A stretch of DNA of 64,000 nt from Ailurus styani (lineage: Eukaryota; Chordata; Mammalia; Carnivora; Ailuridae): assembly GCA_002007465.1 (NCBI GenBank), contig LNAC01000039.1, forward strand, positions 3,681,159-3,745,158. The letters are read 5' to 3'. The notes under the pieces are model-generated. The model did no database searches. It was not told where the DNA came from and worked only from the letters and a program-made list of their open reading frames with translations. A program made the translations under genes and the position numbers. Positions 47,182-59,005 of this stretch are shown here, in pieces. Numbering within the stretch: the stretch's first letter is position 1; the number at the start of each line of letters is the position of its first letter.

Positions 47182-47504
47182 AAAAATTCTTGAACCATCT
47201 CAGGGTGCCTGGGTGGCTCAGTTGATCAGTGATCTCCACTCAGGTCTTGATCTCAGGGTTGTGAGTTCAAGCCCTGTGTTGTGCTCCACACTGGGCATGG
47301 AGCCTACTTACAAAAAAAATTAGGGGCTCAGTCGGTTAAGCAACCCACTCTAGGTTTCGGTTCAGGTCATGATCTGAGGGTCATGGAGTTGAGCTCCATG
47401 TTGGGCTTTGTGCAGAGTCTGCTTGTCCTTCTCCCTCTGCCCCTCCTCCTGCTCGCTCGCTCTCTCTCTTAAATAAATAAAATCTTTTAAAAAAATTCTT
47501 GAAC
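47182..47504 (+). repeat. Dimeric CAN-SINE within one TSD
   Basis: First unit 47203-47321: gggtgcctgggtggctcagt, gggttgtgagttcaagccct, then an A-tract (47312-47319). Second unit from 47323: ggggctcagtcggttaagca, lacking the first bases of the head, then a CT-rich region and an aaataaataaaatctttt tail. One direct repeat, aaaaattcttgaac (47182-47195 and 47491-47504), encloses both. Confidence 0.9.
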
Positions 47505-49055
47505 TTCTCAGTTTGGATCTGAGTTTCCTGGGGACCAAAGTAAAGAAGGGAACACAATTGGTGACGAATTTCACAGTCTGTTTAAAAATCAAACCTAGTT
47601 CTTTCGTGTTTGTGTGCCGGATACAGCACCCCACTTTTCAGTGGTTTTCTCCGTATAGGGTTGGTTAATCTGGTGCCTGCCATGGTGAATAAATGTGTCT
47701 GGAACTGTAGGATAGAGGGGAGCCCTCGGTGTCGCCTGTGATGCCGCTCTGTCAGCACAATACCCATTCTTTTCATGAGGCAACCCAATGAGGCCAACTT
47801 TGTGAAAAAGGTCAGAAAGAGAAGCACTCCTTGTCCATGGCAGTGTCATGGGGAGGGTTGCCAGCCACAGTCCTAGGAGTGACAGTTACCTCCCAGAGAG
47901 ACCCTAGAAAAGTAGAAAGGGGCAAAAGAGTCTTTAACATATTCTTGACAGTTGACAACTTTCCTCTTTCTGTCTTCCAGAAATGATGAGATTCTCTGGT
48001 GCTAAAAACCCCGGTCTGCTTCTCTCAAGTTCCTCCATCAGGTGCCCCCTTCTCCAAAGGGGGAAAAAGATGACACATTCTCCCTCAGAGAGCTACTGGG
48101 AGGAAAGCCATGTACATAAAGTAATAAATACAGTGATGTGCAGGACTGATAGCTAAGCCTCCCAGGAATAGATTTTATTTTTAAGAGTGGCTTTTGAACC
48201 CACTTAAAACCCTCATTAGGTCACTTGAGGATTGATTGATTAATAGATTGTGAGTATGCAGAGGAGAGTTAGAGATTTTACAGCAATGACACCTTCTCTG
48301 TATCTCTTGCACACTTTAGTGATCACTTTGTCATCCATTAAAGGCAAAGGATGCAACAACTTGACCTTCAACTTATAAAAATTCACAACTGTGGCCCTAG
48401 TGGTACATGAGACATACTGGAGTCACTTAAGCCAGTTACCTCACTAAGCTTTGATCTTAATTTATAAAGGGGAATAACCATAGAAGTCATTTTAGGAAAT
48501 TTGGACATGAAAGTAATAGGAATGCTTTCTCTTCCCTCTTTTCCTGTCACTCATCCTCCCTCCCTCATCCCTTTGTCAGAGGCAAACCTGATTAACGACT
48601 GGTTTCATGCTTGAAATTGGATGTCCTTAAAAGCACTTTTCTTTACACCATTCCCAAAGCTGCTTTGCTTCTGGACAGGATACAGTGTCTGCTCATGTAT
48701 CACTCCACTGTCCTATTTCCACAGAAATCGTTCCAGTTGGTATTGTCTCATAATTAAGGCTACAACCCTGAGGTCAGTTTACTTGAACCAAGGGGTTAGA
48801 TGTAGGGTACTCACTGCTCACCATTCAAGGTGGCCCATGCCCCCTTCCCCAGACTGCTTTGTCCTATGTCACCTGCAATGGAATTGTCAGCAGCAGTTGT
48901 CAACAGATAGCACCTAGGTGGGGATACATATATTCTGTGCGATTTTTTTTTTTTTTGTATCAAGGCCCAAACTTTGTTTTAGTTTGTCCTATTTATAGCT
49001 AGGTTCCAGATATGAGCATCTGGCTAATTTCAAACTTCTCAATGAACATTTCCCG
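47505..49055. other. Unassigned DNA with a possible MIR scrap
   Basis: Part of 48420-48500 (gtcacttaagccagttacct, aatttataaaggggaataac) resembles a sense MIR. A T-run lies at 48943-48956. No exon. Confidence 0.4.
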
Positions 49056-49056
49056 A

Positions 49057-50563
49057 TATTTTGAATATATTTTTAAATTCCAGTATAATCAATGTACAAT
49101 GTTGTATTTCCTTTAGGTGTACACTATAATGATTTGATAACTCTATACATTACTCAGAGCTCATCACAGTAAGTATACTCTTAATCCCCTTCACCTGTTT
49201 TACTCTGCCCCCCCAACTGCCCTCTGGTAACCACCAGTTTATTCTCTATATTTAAGAGTCTTGTTTTTTTTGTTCATCTCTTTTTTCTTTTGTTTGTTTG
49301 TTTCATTTCTTAAATTCCACATGTTAGTGAAATCATATGGTATTTGTCTTTCTCTGACTTATTCCACTCAGCACTAAACCCTCTATGTCCATCCATGTTG
49401 TTGCAAATGACAAGATTCCATTCTTTTATGGTGAGTAATATTCCATTGTATCTACATATGGTGTATGTACATACTGCCTCTTCTTTTTCCATTCATCTGT
49501 TGATGGACACTTGGGGGGCTTCCATAATTTGGCTATTGTAAATAATGCTGCTATAAACATAAGGGTGCATATATCTTTTCAAATTAGTGTGTTCATATTC
49601 TTTGGGTAAATACCCAACAGTGGAATTACTAGATCATATGATAATTCTATTTTTAATTGTTTGAAGAACCTCTATAGTGTCTTCCACAATAGCTGTACCA
49701 TTTTACATTCCCACCAGCAGTGCACAAGTGTTCCTTTTTCTCCACATCCTTGCCAATACTGGTTGTCTCTTGTTTTTTTGACTTCAGCATTCTGACAGGT
49801 ATGAGGTGATATCTCATGGTGGTTTTGATTTACATTTTCCTGATGGTTAGTGATGTGGAGTACCTTTTCATGTGTGTGTTGGCCATCTGGATGTCTTCTT
49901 TGTGGAATTGTCTGTTCATGTCTTCTCATTTTTAATTGGATTGTTTGTTTTCTATGTGTTGAATTATATAAGTTCTTTATATATTTTGGATACTAACCCC
50001 TTGTTGGATATATCATTTGCAAATATCTTCTCCTATTCACTAGGGTGCATTTAGTTTTGTTGATTTTTCTTTTGCTCTGCAGAAGCTTTTAATTGATGTA
50101 GTCTCAATGATTTATTTTTGTTTTTGTTTCCCTTGCCTTAAGAGACATATCTATAAAAATGTTGCTCGGGCTGGTGTCAGAAAAATAATTTCCTGTGCTC
50201 TCTTTTAGGATTTTTATAGCTTCAGTTCTCACAAATTTGGTCTCTACTCCATTTTTTAGCTGATTTTTGTGTATGGTGTAAGAAAGTAGTCCAGTTTCAT
50301 CCTTTTGCATGTAGCTGTCCAGTTTTCCCAATGCAGTTTGTTGAAGAGAATGTCTTTTTTCCATTGCATATTCTTGCCTTCTTTGTTGAAGATTGACTAT
50401 ATAAGTGTGGGTTTAGTTCTGGGCTCTCTATTCTGTTTCGTTGATCTATGTGTCTATTTTTGTGCCAGTGCCATACTGTTTTAATTACTACAGCTTTGTA
50501 GTATATCTTGAGTCTGGGAGTGTGATGCCTTCAATTTGTCTTCTTTTTATTTTGAACATATTT
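49057..50563 (-). mobile_element. 5'-truncated L1 (antisense), flanked by TSD
   Basis: About 1.47 kb of the 3' part of an L1, much less decayed than the L1M copies: tcaggtgt-like 3'UTR start, ggtaaccaccagtttattct, ttgatggacacttggggggc, gctgctataaacataagggt, caccagcagtgcacaagtgt and ttgatctatgtgtctatttt. It breaks off near 50546. Direct repeats tattttgaatatattt (from 49057) and tattttgaacatattt (from 50548) differ at one base. The ORF2 end is not intact. Confidence 0.85.
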
Positions 50564-50771
50564 TTAAAATATTTATTTGAGAGAGAGAGAGAGAGAGCAC
50601 AGAGGGAGAGTTAGGGGGAGAAGCAGACTCCCTGCTGAGCAGAGAGCCTTTCTCAGGTGGGGGTGGAGGGGGGAGGGAGCTCAATCCCAGGACCCTGAAA
50701 TCATGACCTGAGCTGAAGGCCGATGGTTAACTAACTAAGCCACCCAGGTGCCCCTTATTTTGAACATATTT
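50547..50771 (-). repeat. CAN-SINE in the L1's target duplication, perfect 17-bp TSD
   Basis: Body 50564-50754 with a (GA)n tract and head taagccacccaggtgcccc. TSD ttattttgaacatattt at 50547-50563 and 50755-50771, the same sequence that flanks the L1. Confidence 0.95.
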
Positions 50772-50941
50772 AAAAATAATAGCCAATAGTGACAGAGTAC
50801 ATTGGTTAGACAAGACTTCCCAAATACCAATGATATCTGGGAGAAATTTTTTTTAATAGAAATGACTATTAGAAAGCACCGAAGAATAACCAAAGCTGAG
50901 AGAAACTAGTCAAGAATCTATCCTGGTGAGATTCTCTCTTT

Positions 50942-51158
50942 TGCAGCAGTTTTTTTTTTTTAATTTATTTGAGAGAATGAGAGAGAGAGAGAGAGAGAGC
51001 ATGAGCAGGAGGAAGGGCAGAGGCGGAGGAAGAAGCAGGCTTCCCGCTGAGCAGGGAGGCCCACAGGGGGGTCAGTCTCAGGACCCTGGGATCATGACCC
51101 AAGCCAAAGGTTGATGCTTAACCAATTGCCACCCGGGCACCCCATGCAGCAGTTTTTT
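50942..51158 (-). repeat. CAN-SINE with perfect 14-bp TSD
   Basis: Body 50956-51144; TSD tgcagcagtttttt at 50942-50955 and 51145-51158. The head has a small deletion (caattgccacccgggcaccc). Confidence 0.95.
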
Positions 51159-51308
51159 GTTTTAGGTAACTTTTCAATCTGTATGCAGCTTTCTTCCACA
51201 GGCAGCAGAAATCCAGTCTCACTGGGTTGAGGAGTTAGATGCCAGGGTTTGGGGGAGAGGAAAGATTTAGGAAGGGAAGGAGACCCAGAGGCAGTGAATA
51301 CAAAATCT

Positions 51309-51461
51309 GTGAGAAAGAAAGAAAGAAAGGAAGGAAGGAAGGAAAGAAGGAAGGAAGGAAGGAAGGAAGGAAGGAAGGAAGGAAGGAAGGAAAGAAAAGA
51401 AAAGAAAGAAGAGAGAAAGAGAGAGGGAGAGAGAGAGAGAAAGGAAGGCAGGCAGGCAGGC
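51309..51461 (+). repeat. (GAAA)n/(GAAG)n/(GGCA)n compound microsatellite
   Basis: About 150 bp, purine-only on the plus strand until the gcaggcaggcaggc end. Frames of 73-83 codons over it (Lys/Glu/Arg or Phe/Leu/Pro/Ser repeats) are artefacts. Confidence 0.97.
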
Positions 51462-51534
51462 TTAGACTAACCATTAGATGATGCACTTGTGAAGAGATCT
51501 TAGGGCCTTGATGGAAAAACAGCAGCTAGAAACA

Positions 51535-51725
51535 AAATTAGCAACTCATATTTCAGCTGCTTCCTTAGCGAAGTAATAGCATCAACTTTATACAAAATCC
51601 TTTAGAAAATAAGGGGGAAAATACTCCTATGAGGTGAGCATAACCCTGATACAAAAATATAACAAAGGTATTAACAGAAAAGAAAATTAAAGATCAGTAT
51701 ATCTCATGAATATCAGACACAAGAA
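51535..51725 (+). mobile_element. L1 ORF2 fragment (sense)
   Basis: atgaggtgagcataaccctg, atacaaaaatataacaaagg and aaagatcagtatatctcatg match ORF2 just upstream of the L1M copy that resumes at 52.18 kb. Confidence 0.65.
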
Positions 51726-51726
51726 T

Positions 51727-51906
51727 TCTTTTTTTTTTTAGCAGAGAGGGAGGGTGGGGAGGGTAGAGGGAGAGAGAGAGGACCTTGAGTAGGCTCCACA
51801 CCTAGCACAGAGCCCAGTGTGGGGCTCAATCTTACAACCTTGAGGTCATGCCCTGACTTGAAAACAAGAGTTGGACTCTTAACTGACTGAACCATCCAAG
51901 TGCCCC
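51727..51906 (-). repeat. CAN-SINE, older variant
   Basis: T-run, GA-rich body, gagcccagtgtggggctcaa, and diverged head ctgaaccatccaagtgcccc. No clear TSD. Confidence 0.85.
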
Positions 51907-51921
51907 AAGACATAAAAAAAA

Positions 51922-52088
51922 TTTTCTTAAAGATTTTATTTGACAGAGAGAGCGAGCGAGCGAGCATGAGTGGGGGAAGGGGTAGAAGGAGAAGGAGAGG
52001 GAGAAGCAGATTCCCAGATGAGCAGGGAACCCAATGAGGGGCCTGACTTGAGCTGAAGGCAGACACTTAACTGACTGATCTACCCAGA
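51922..52088 (-). repeat. CAN-SINE
   Basis: ttaaagattttatttgacag, gcgagcgagcgagcatgagt, and a diverged, truncated head ctgactgatctacccaga. It sits next to the previous SINE. Confidence 0.85.
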
Positions 52089-52174
52089 AATGTGAGACTA
52101 ACAGTATAACAGTATTTGCGTTTTAAGCCACTAAATTTGTGGTAATCTGTTATAGCAACCTTAGAAACTAACAC
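52089..52174 (+). mobile_element. MLT1-type LTR 3' end fragment
   Basis: gcgttttaagccactaaatt, tgtggtaatctgttatagca and accttagaaactaacaca are the sense 3' end of an MLT1-like LTR. Confidence 0.75.
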
Positions 52175-52175
52175 A

Positions 52176-53620
52176 GCTATTATAAAAGACATACATTATA
52201 AAGCTACTGTAATGAAGACAGTGTGGTACTAGCATAGAGATAATCATAACAAGTAGTGAAACAAAAGAGAATCTAGAAATAGAGCCCCATGTTTACAGTT
52301 TCTCGATTTTTTCAGAAAGGTGCCAAAGTCATTTAATGGGAACAGGATAGTACTTTCAAAATGGTGCTGGAACAACTGGATATGCACATTTGAAAAATGA
52401 ACCTTTACCTCACATAATATACAATAATTATTTTGAGATGGACTATAGATATAAAAGCTAAAATCAAAAAGCATGTACAAGAAAACCAAAGATAATATCT
52501 TTACATCCTTGGATTTGGCAAAAATTGTTCAGATTGGACACAGAAAGTAATAACCATAAAAGAAAATAATTAACAAATTAGTCTTCATCAAAATTAAAAT
52601 ACTCTGCTTGTCAAAAGACATCATTAGTAAAGTGAATAGACAAAGCACAGACTAGAAAATATTCATAAACATGTTCTGACAAAGGTCTTGCATCAGAATA
52701 CATAAAAGAATCTCTACAACTCCATAATTTAAAAAATGAGCAACCCAGTTTATTAAAAAAGGAAAAAATACTCGAACAGACACTTCACAAATGAAGACAC
52801 ACAACTAACCAATAGCATATGAAAAAGTGCTTTACCTCATTAGTCATCAGGGAAATGGAAATTAAAACCACAATGAGGTACCACCATATATCCATCAGAA
52901 TGGCTAAAATGTAAAAGATGGATAAAGCTAAATGTTAGCAAGGCTGTGGAATTCTCACATGCCGACATGTAAGGCTGGATGTATGCGTTGGACTATAAAA
53001 TGGTACAACCATTGGAAAATGGCTTGAAAGTGTCATACAATTAACATAGAACTGCACTTTTACTCAGCAACTCCATTCATAGGTATTTATCCAAGAGAAA
53101 TGGAAACATATATATGTACACACACACACACACACACACACAATATTTGTACAAGAATGTTCACAGCAGCCTTCTCCACAATAGCCAAAAGCTGGAAGCA
53201 AGTCAGTGTCCTCCATCAGATAGTAGGAACCATCCTACAAGGGTTCTTCCACCCTCAAAACCAATATTCTCACAGTGGACTACTGCTCAACAATAATAAA
53301 GAAGAAGTTACTAAAAAATGTGGATGAACCTCACAAACACGCTGAACGAAAGAAGGCAGCGTCACAAGAGTATGGTTCCATTTATGTGAAGTTCTAGACC
53401 CGACAAAAATAACCAAAAGTGAAAAAATCAAACTGGTGGCTATCTCTGAATGACTAGGAGGAGACATGAGGGAACTTTCTAGGGAGATGAAAATGTTCTA
53501 CATTGTGATAGGGGTGTAGGTTATGAGAGAGCATCCATTTGTCAAAATTATACTGGTGACATTTGTATACATTAACGTGTAGAGGTTACCTAAAAGAACT
53601 AAGAGCAAAAATTATAATAA
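52176..53620 (+). mobile_element. L1M ORF2 3' half and 3'UTR (sense)
   Basis: gaagacagtgtggtactagc, atggtgctggaacaactgga, aacctttacctcacataata, gaaatggaaattaaaaccac, ggaaaatggcttgaaagtgt and atgagggaactttctaggga follow L1 in sense order. A (CA)n lies at 53119-53142. Degenerate. Confidence 0.85.
53119..53142 (+). repeat. (CA)n microsatellite
   Basis: About 12 CA units inside the L1M. Confidence 0.95.
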
Positions 53621-53624
53621 TTGG

Positions 53625-53800
53625 GTGTCTTTACTGGGGGCAGGGGATGGGTGGTGTTTGAAGATACAGATGAAACTATAATGGCAGAATATTAACAATT
53701 GTTGAAGCTGGGGGTTGGGTACATGGTGGTTCATGATACTGTTCTGTTTGCTTTGTATACCTTGGACATTTTCCATAGCAAATTTTAAAAAATATAATAA
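53625..53800 (+). mobile_element. L1 3' end fragment (sense)
   Basis: gaagctgggggttgggtaca, tggtggttcatgatactgtt and ggacattttccatagcaaat resemble an L1M 3'UTR end, followed by an A-rich run. Confidence 0.6.
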
Positions 53801-54137
53801 TTGATATGTAATTCCTTTCAATGATAGCAAGATCCACTGAACATGATCTAGTATGTTTGATTAGCTAGAGGTTAAAAATGAGAAATTAAGTGGCTCTCAT
53901 GAGGAATGTGTTTTTCTTTATTTCTTGGATCCTCTTCATTTGTTTCAGTATTCAGAAATAGAAGAGAGGTCATCACTCAAGGGCCAAAACCCTGCAAGGA
54001 AGTGTATTGAACTTGATAACTAACATTTCCTTGGAGAACAGATTCGAGAATCTGATTTTATTAGAAAATTCACAGGTCTTCAAACTATATGAGAATATAT
54101 TTGATAAACCCCAAACATTAAATGTCTAATTAAAAAA

Positions 54138-54222
54138 ATTCCACTAAACTGTACACTGAAAAAATGGCTGGGATGCTAAATTTTATGTTATGTGTATTTT
54201 ACCACAATTTAAAAATGATTAT
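54138..54222 (+). mobile_element. L1M 3' terminus (sense)
   Basis: aaactgtacactgaaaaaat, gctaaattttatgttatgtg and tattttaccacaatttaaaa are a typical L1M 3' terminus. Confidence 0.75.
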
Positions 54223-55349
54223 GTAAGTAAAAAGTTCCAAATGAAGAAATGAAATGTTTTCCTTTTTCCTCCACATACTTAATAGTTATTCTCTTGCCCT
54301 CAGATGTCACATGGTACTCATTATTAGAGTTCCTGGAAATAAAATACTTTTAAAAATATTTCAAATAATTGTCAAGTCCCCAACAAGCAAAAATCTGGGA
54401 TGCGAATATTCTCTGAAATTTGTAAACATAAATGTTTTGTGAACAGTCGATTCGTCTGCAAAAACTTCTAGATGAATTTTAGTTTAGCAGCCTGTTTTAT
54501 ACCAGCCTTTTTATCTCATAATTTAAAAACCCCAAATTTGGGGTGGGGGCAAGAAGAAGAAATAGATGAATTCCATGTATAAAGAGTATTTCCATAACAA
54601 TTCACTGGAGCAATCCTTAGAGAAAGAGGTGCAATTGTAGAACTGACTTTTCACAAGGTTCTAATTTAGATTTTCTTCAGGTATGGAAGCTTTCACACTG
54701 GAATGGCTCTGGCTGGGCTACCAGGAATTTTGAAATCTCTGTTTCCTGGGAACACGGTGGTTTTAGAAACAGAACAGATCTTCCTCCAGGGCAACTTTGG
54801 GCAACCAGGCAGCCAGAACAATTCAGCTGACCTGGCCAGGTAGTAGAGCTAGAGTGGGAGTTTTCTGGAATAAATGAACATCCACTGCTATCTTCTGTCC
54901 TCAAGTCACTTGGTTGGATATGTAAAGTCTTGAGGGAAAGAGTGTAATTGCCTGAGCTTAGGTCTTGAGCTTGCCGTGGGCTGTACGGGGGGGGGGGAGT
55001 GACAGGAAGTTTCTGCCAGAAAGAACTTCCAAAAACTCCTTCAGCCTTCTTCGTGATAGGGCAGGTTGTCTCCAATTACTGAATATAATGGAGGAAATGA
55101 AATGCCACAAAAGGAAGTAGGGTGCTGTTGCAGAAGGGGAGTGGAGACTGGGTCCATTTCTGAGAGGACAAGCTGTTTAGAAGGGACTCTTTCAACACGT
55201 TATCCATCCATTTCATTTTCACTGATATATCCTCAGGCTCCTTTGGCCCCCAAAGATGGTCTTGCCTATGTTTCTGTTTATCTCAGTCATCCTTGCAACA
55301 CCAGACAGAGTGGGGAGATCAGGGTCCTGTGATCCTAGGCGGCAAAGAA

Positions 55350-55710
55350 AACCTCAATTCCCGTTGACTTAAATAATACAGAAAAGTATTATTTCATGTA
55401 ACAAGATAAGATGGGTTGGTTGAGTCAGTAGCTAAGTAATGCTGTCAAGGATTTAGATTAATTCCATCTTTCTGCCTTGCCATTTTAATTATATCAGTCA
55501 CTAGATGGCTACAGCGGCTCCAGGCTTCAAATCCCCACACAGCACTATCCAGAGGCAGAACAAGGGGATTATTGTGCCCTTGTGTCTCTTTTTAAGAGCT
55601 AAGAAATCTTTCTCAGAAGTCCCTCAGCAGATGTCTCTTCATGCCTTGTTGGTCAGAATTGGGTCACATGCCTCTTTTGCATCAAGGAAAATGGAATTTC
55701 CATAACCGGC
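55350..55710 (+). repeat. Ancient interspersed repeat, family A (copy 3)
   Basis: tcaattcccgttgacttaaa, gatggctacagcggctccag, catgccttgttggtcagaat and tgggtcacatgcctctttt follow the plan of the 3.1 and 13.1 kb copies. Confidence 0.45.
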
Positions 55711-56689
55711 TTAATCAAATTTTTTTGGTTGACCTGGACAAAGTTGGGTAACGTTTTTGTGGACATTTGTTATATGTGTGGCTCCCTATGTTCGAGAAAT
55801 TCCCCACATTATGAGTCCTGGATACCCAGGACGGAAGCAAAACCCACCAGTAGGCAGGTATGTTTGGGTGCAGGTGTGTTGCCTAGACTCCACTAATCAG
55901 ACACACCTACGTAAGACTTAAATTCAGAAGGGAGCAAAGTAAGGACTTAGATGCCATGCAGAATCCCTTTCCCAGTGAAGTTGGAGGAGCATTGCAGGAA
56001 GACAGTGTGGTTTTCGGAGACAACTGGGTAGTGACATTCTGAGCGTGGCAGCCATGTTACAGGAGGCAGTGGCCACGCATCTCCAGTGGAGCAGCCTGGT
56101 GGTATAATTTGGGTGCTGTCCCAGGTTATGTAGCTTTCAAGCCTGATTTTCTAGGCCTCCTTGGGGTCCTCTGAGCTCCGTTTGTCCCTAAATCAATTCC
56201 TTTCTGGCTTAAATTAGCTTGAGTTGGTTCTGTTGTTTATTAGTGGGAACTCTACAAGGAAGAAGTGGAGAATGCTGATGGCAGGCGAAACCAGCTCTAC
56301 TCCAGGATGGTCTTGGCAGGTACTGGGCATTATAAAGCACCCTTGGGCTGTATTCTGTTGGGGACACCCCACTTGCAGAGAAGAAAATGTGAATGGCACC
56401 CCAGAAGTGGTACCCTGTTGCCCAACCTGGCTTCCTTCAGGATGAATCTATTCTTCCTAGTGCTCTCCTTAAGCATTTTCCAATGAATGCCTTCACGTCC
56501 TGGGAATATTCCCCCTTGGCCTCGTGGGTAGGTGTCACTCAATACTGTGTGGAAGACATCACAGACCAGTCTAGCCAAGTCAAGCCAAGCATAAATAAAA
56601 GGTTGAAAAAAAAGAGATACAGTATATGCTCCATTTTGTATCCTCTTACAAATAACTAAAAGGAAATGAACCTTGCCTTCAATTTATCT

Positions 56690-57620
56690 CACATTTTTAT
56701 TAAGCAAAAAACAAAACCATCATGGAAACATTAATGCAACTTCCAATAACAAGGAACTGCGTTTACAATTCTGTCCCTTCCCCCCTTGACAGAGCTGCCT
56801 GTGCCTCATAACACTGCATTATTTGCATATCTTGACTGCCTCCTGTAACATATTCATTAAGTGGGTACAATATATTTTCCCTAACTACCAACCACCCCTA
56901 CAAGATATTTAGGAGGCTGCCAGCTTATAAAGATTCTTATATTAATTTTGTATTAAACAAGTGTAAAACATTGTCCTCCTTTTGGATGATGCAAATCACT
57001 GAGTCCTATGAATATTTGGAATAGATTTGCCTGGAATTGCTATTTTGCATTGCCAATAGCAATGTATGTGTGGACCAGATTTACTACACTACCTCTAGCA
57101 ATGAGTATGTTTTAAGTATTTTATTAATTTAATAGAAGCAAAAGGGAACTTTATTGCTCTTTTATTTTGTATATTTTAACTATTTTTGAGGTTTTCCTAT
57201 GATTCTGGGGGTAAAGACTCCCTCATTCAGTATTGTCATAGAATGTTCCCAGAGTCAGTACCAGGCTCATGGATTGCAAATGTAATAAAGACGTGCACAT
57301 TATCAAGAATGTTTCAGACAGTGCCATGTGGTTTTTTTTCAGGAGCTGGTTTTAGGAAGAATTAATCCTTTTAGAGGGTTATTATATTGGATTGTCCTAG
57401 TTATGTCAAGGGATGGCCTGGGGGAGGGGTTTTCTTCATTTGTTGGAACATTGCTGTACATTTAATTTCAGATTTTCTGCTTCGCGCATAATGAAAAACG
57501 TTCACCAAATTTGCAGCAGCAAATATAAACTGTATTTTTGACATTTAAAAAATTTAAAATAGATTAATATTACAGAACTGGAGAGGTTCTCTCTGAAATC
57601 CCTTCCCCAAAATAAAACCG
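56690..57620. promoter_or_regulatory. Candidate conserved non-coding element
   Basis: Repeat-free AT-rich stretch with an octamer motif atttgcat (56821-56828), a 9-bp inverted pair attgctatt / aatagcaat (near 57037 and 57055) and blocks such as ttcgcgcataatgaaaaacg. No open frame. Conservation is inferred from texture alone. Confidence 0.3.
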
Positions 57621-58040
57621 CTATTTTTCAGATAAATTACTCCTCCTTTTTTCTTTTTTTCTCTGCTAGAGACATAAGCAGTCACTTAAAAAAAAATAGC
57701 CATTGAAAGAAATTTACATTCTGGCAAATGTGGCTTAATTTTGAATGCTGGTATAGAATTTCTCACAGAAAGCCGGGGTCCTGGAAACAGAATGTTCTTT
57801 TTTGAACCACATTTTGAAAAGGGAAATTAATTGTAACTCTTGCTTTTCCAAGCTGTGCCATCCTGGGGGAGGACAGGCAAAAAGTAACAAAAATAGTTTT
57901 TGGCTCCAAGGGCCCACCAATGGAAATGCTGAAACTCCTGTCCTCAAAATCCTTTCTTCTTGCAGAGGCCCCTCTGGATAAAACCTGCACAGCAGAGGCC
58001 CTTTCTCGGGCTCTCATGTACTACCCTCCTGGGCTCCGCT

Positions 58041-58061
58041 CCCCCCCCCCCCCCCCCCCCC
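58041..58061 (+). repeat. Poly(C) run of 21
   Basis: Uninterrupted C homopolymer following gggctccgct. Confidence 0.9.
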
Positions 58062-58437
58062 GTGGTATCAGGCTACCACTGCTCCTGCTTCCATGCCTTT
58101 GACCTTGCTGCTGCCCCAAAGCCACCTGTTCTCTGTGGCTTCCCCCACCCTCAGGCCCTGGCAGCAGGTGTCTGCCTGAGCTGTTCTGGCTGAGGGAGGA
58201 GCTGGCTTTGTTTCCTCAGCACTTTATGTCAGGCACCATGGGGGCACTCTCTGATAAGCTCCACGCCCCCAGGATCGTATCCTGAAACACTCTACTCAGG
58301 TTCTCCTGGCCCTGGATCAAAGGACATTGAAATGACACAATGCATTGTTGCTGCAAGGTCTTTCCCCCTCCTCAGCAGCTGGGACAACGGGAGAACTGCG
58401 GGCAAAATAATGAAGTGTGCCCGTTACCAGCACTCTA

Positions 58438-58600
58438 TATAAGAGTTTACACCAAATGGCTTGATGACATCTAACTAAAGAGCTAAAACTATAAAACTCC
58501 TAAAAGAAAACAGGAGAAAATCTTCATGACCTTGAATTTGGCAATGGATTCTTAGATACGACAACCCAAAGCGCAAGCAATAAAAGAAAAAAAAAATCTG
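58438..58600 (+). mobile_element. L1 ORF2 fragment (sense)
   Basis: aaagagctaaaactataaaa, ctcctaaaagaaaacaggag, aatcttcatgaccttgaatt and gcaagcaataaaagaaaa match ORF2 of an L1MA-like element. Short and isolated. Confidence 0.8.
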
Positions 58601-58889
58601 GAGTGTGGCCAGTCGTCCTGTATGACTGCACAGAAGAGCCACATCTGCTCTCCCACCTGCTGAAGCTCCTGGAACCTGAGGGGTGAACCTACCCTACCAG
58701 GCACCTTTTACCTCTCCACTTGCTCCATGAGCGGCCCCCTGTTAGCTTCAGGGTGGGCTGTTTCCTCCCTACGCCCAGAGGAACACTCCCTCCCTTTCCT
58801 GGCTAACCGCTTATTTCCCACCACTAGGTTTCCTTCCTGTGCTTCTTGTCCTCACTTCTCTCTCGTAAATCTCATGGCACCATAGACTG

Positions 58890-59005
58890 CTAAAACCTAT
58901 TTTATTTTGCAGACCCAGAAACTGAAGCCATGGAGCTCCCGTGATTTCGCTCACATTACAAAGCGGTTGAGAGAAAGATGTGAGGCTTGACCTTGGACCC
59001 CAGGC
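58890..59005 (-). repeat. MIR fragment (antisense)
   Basis: attttgcagacccagaaact, gaagccatggagctcccgtg and tcgctcacattacaaagcgg resemble an antisense MIR core. Confidence 0.55.

Larger units (their letters stand above)
54223..58434. other. Mostly low-repeat DNA
   Basis: About 4.2 kb. It holds an 11-G run (54987-54997), a family-A repeat copy (55350-55710), a conserved-looking stretch (56690-57620), a T-rich patch at about 57639-57662 and a 21-C run (58041-58061). No exon supported; a 132-codon minus-strand frame at 54677-55075 has no domain. Confidence 0.5.

Noticed and set aside
51235..51486. Lys/Glu/Arg or Phe/Leu/Pro/Ser repeat proteins
   Set aside because: Translation of the GAAG/GAAA microsatellite.
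52176..53620. Active L1 with coding capacity
   Set aside because: No open ORF2 frame; many stops and indels, and it is truncated at the 5' side.
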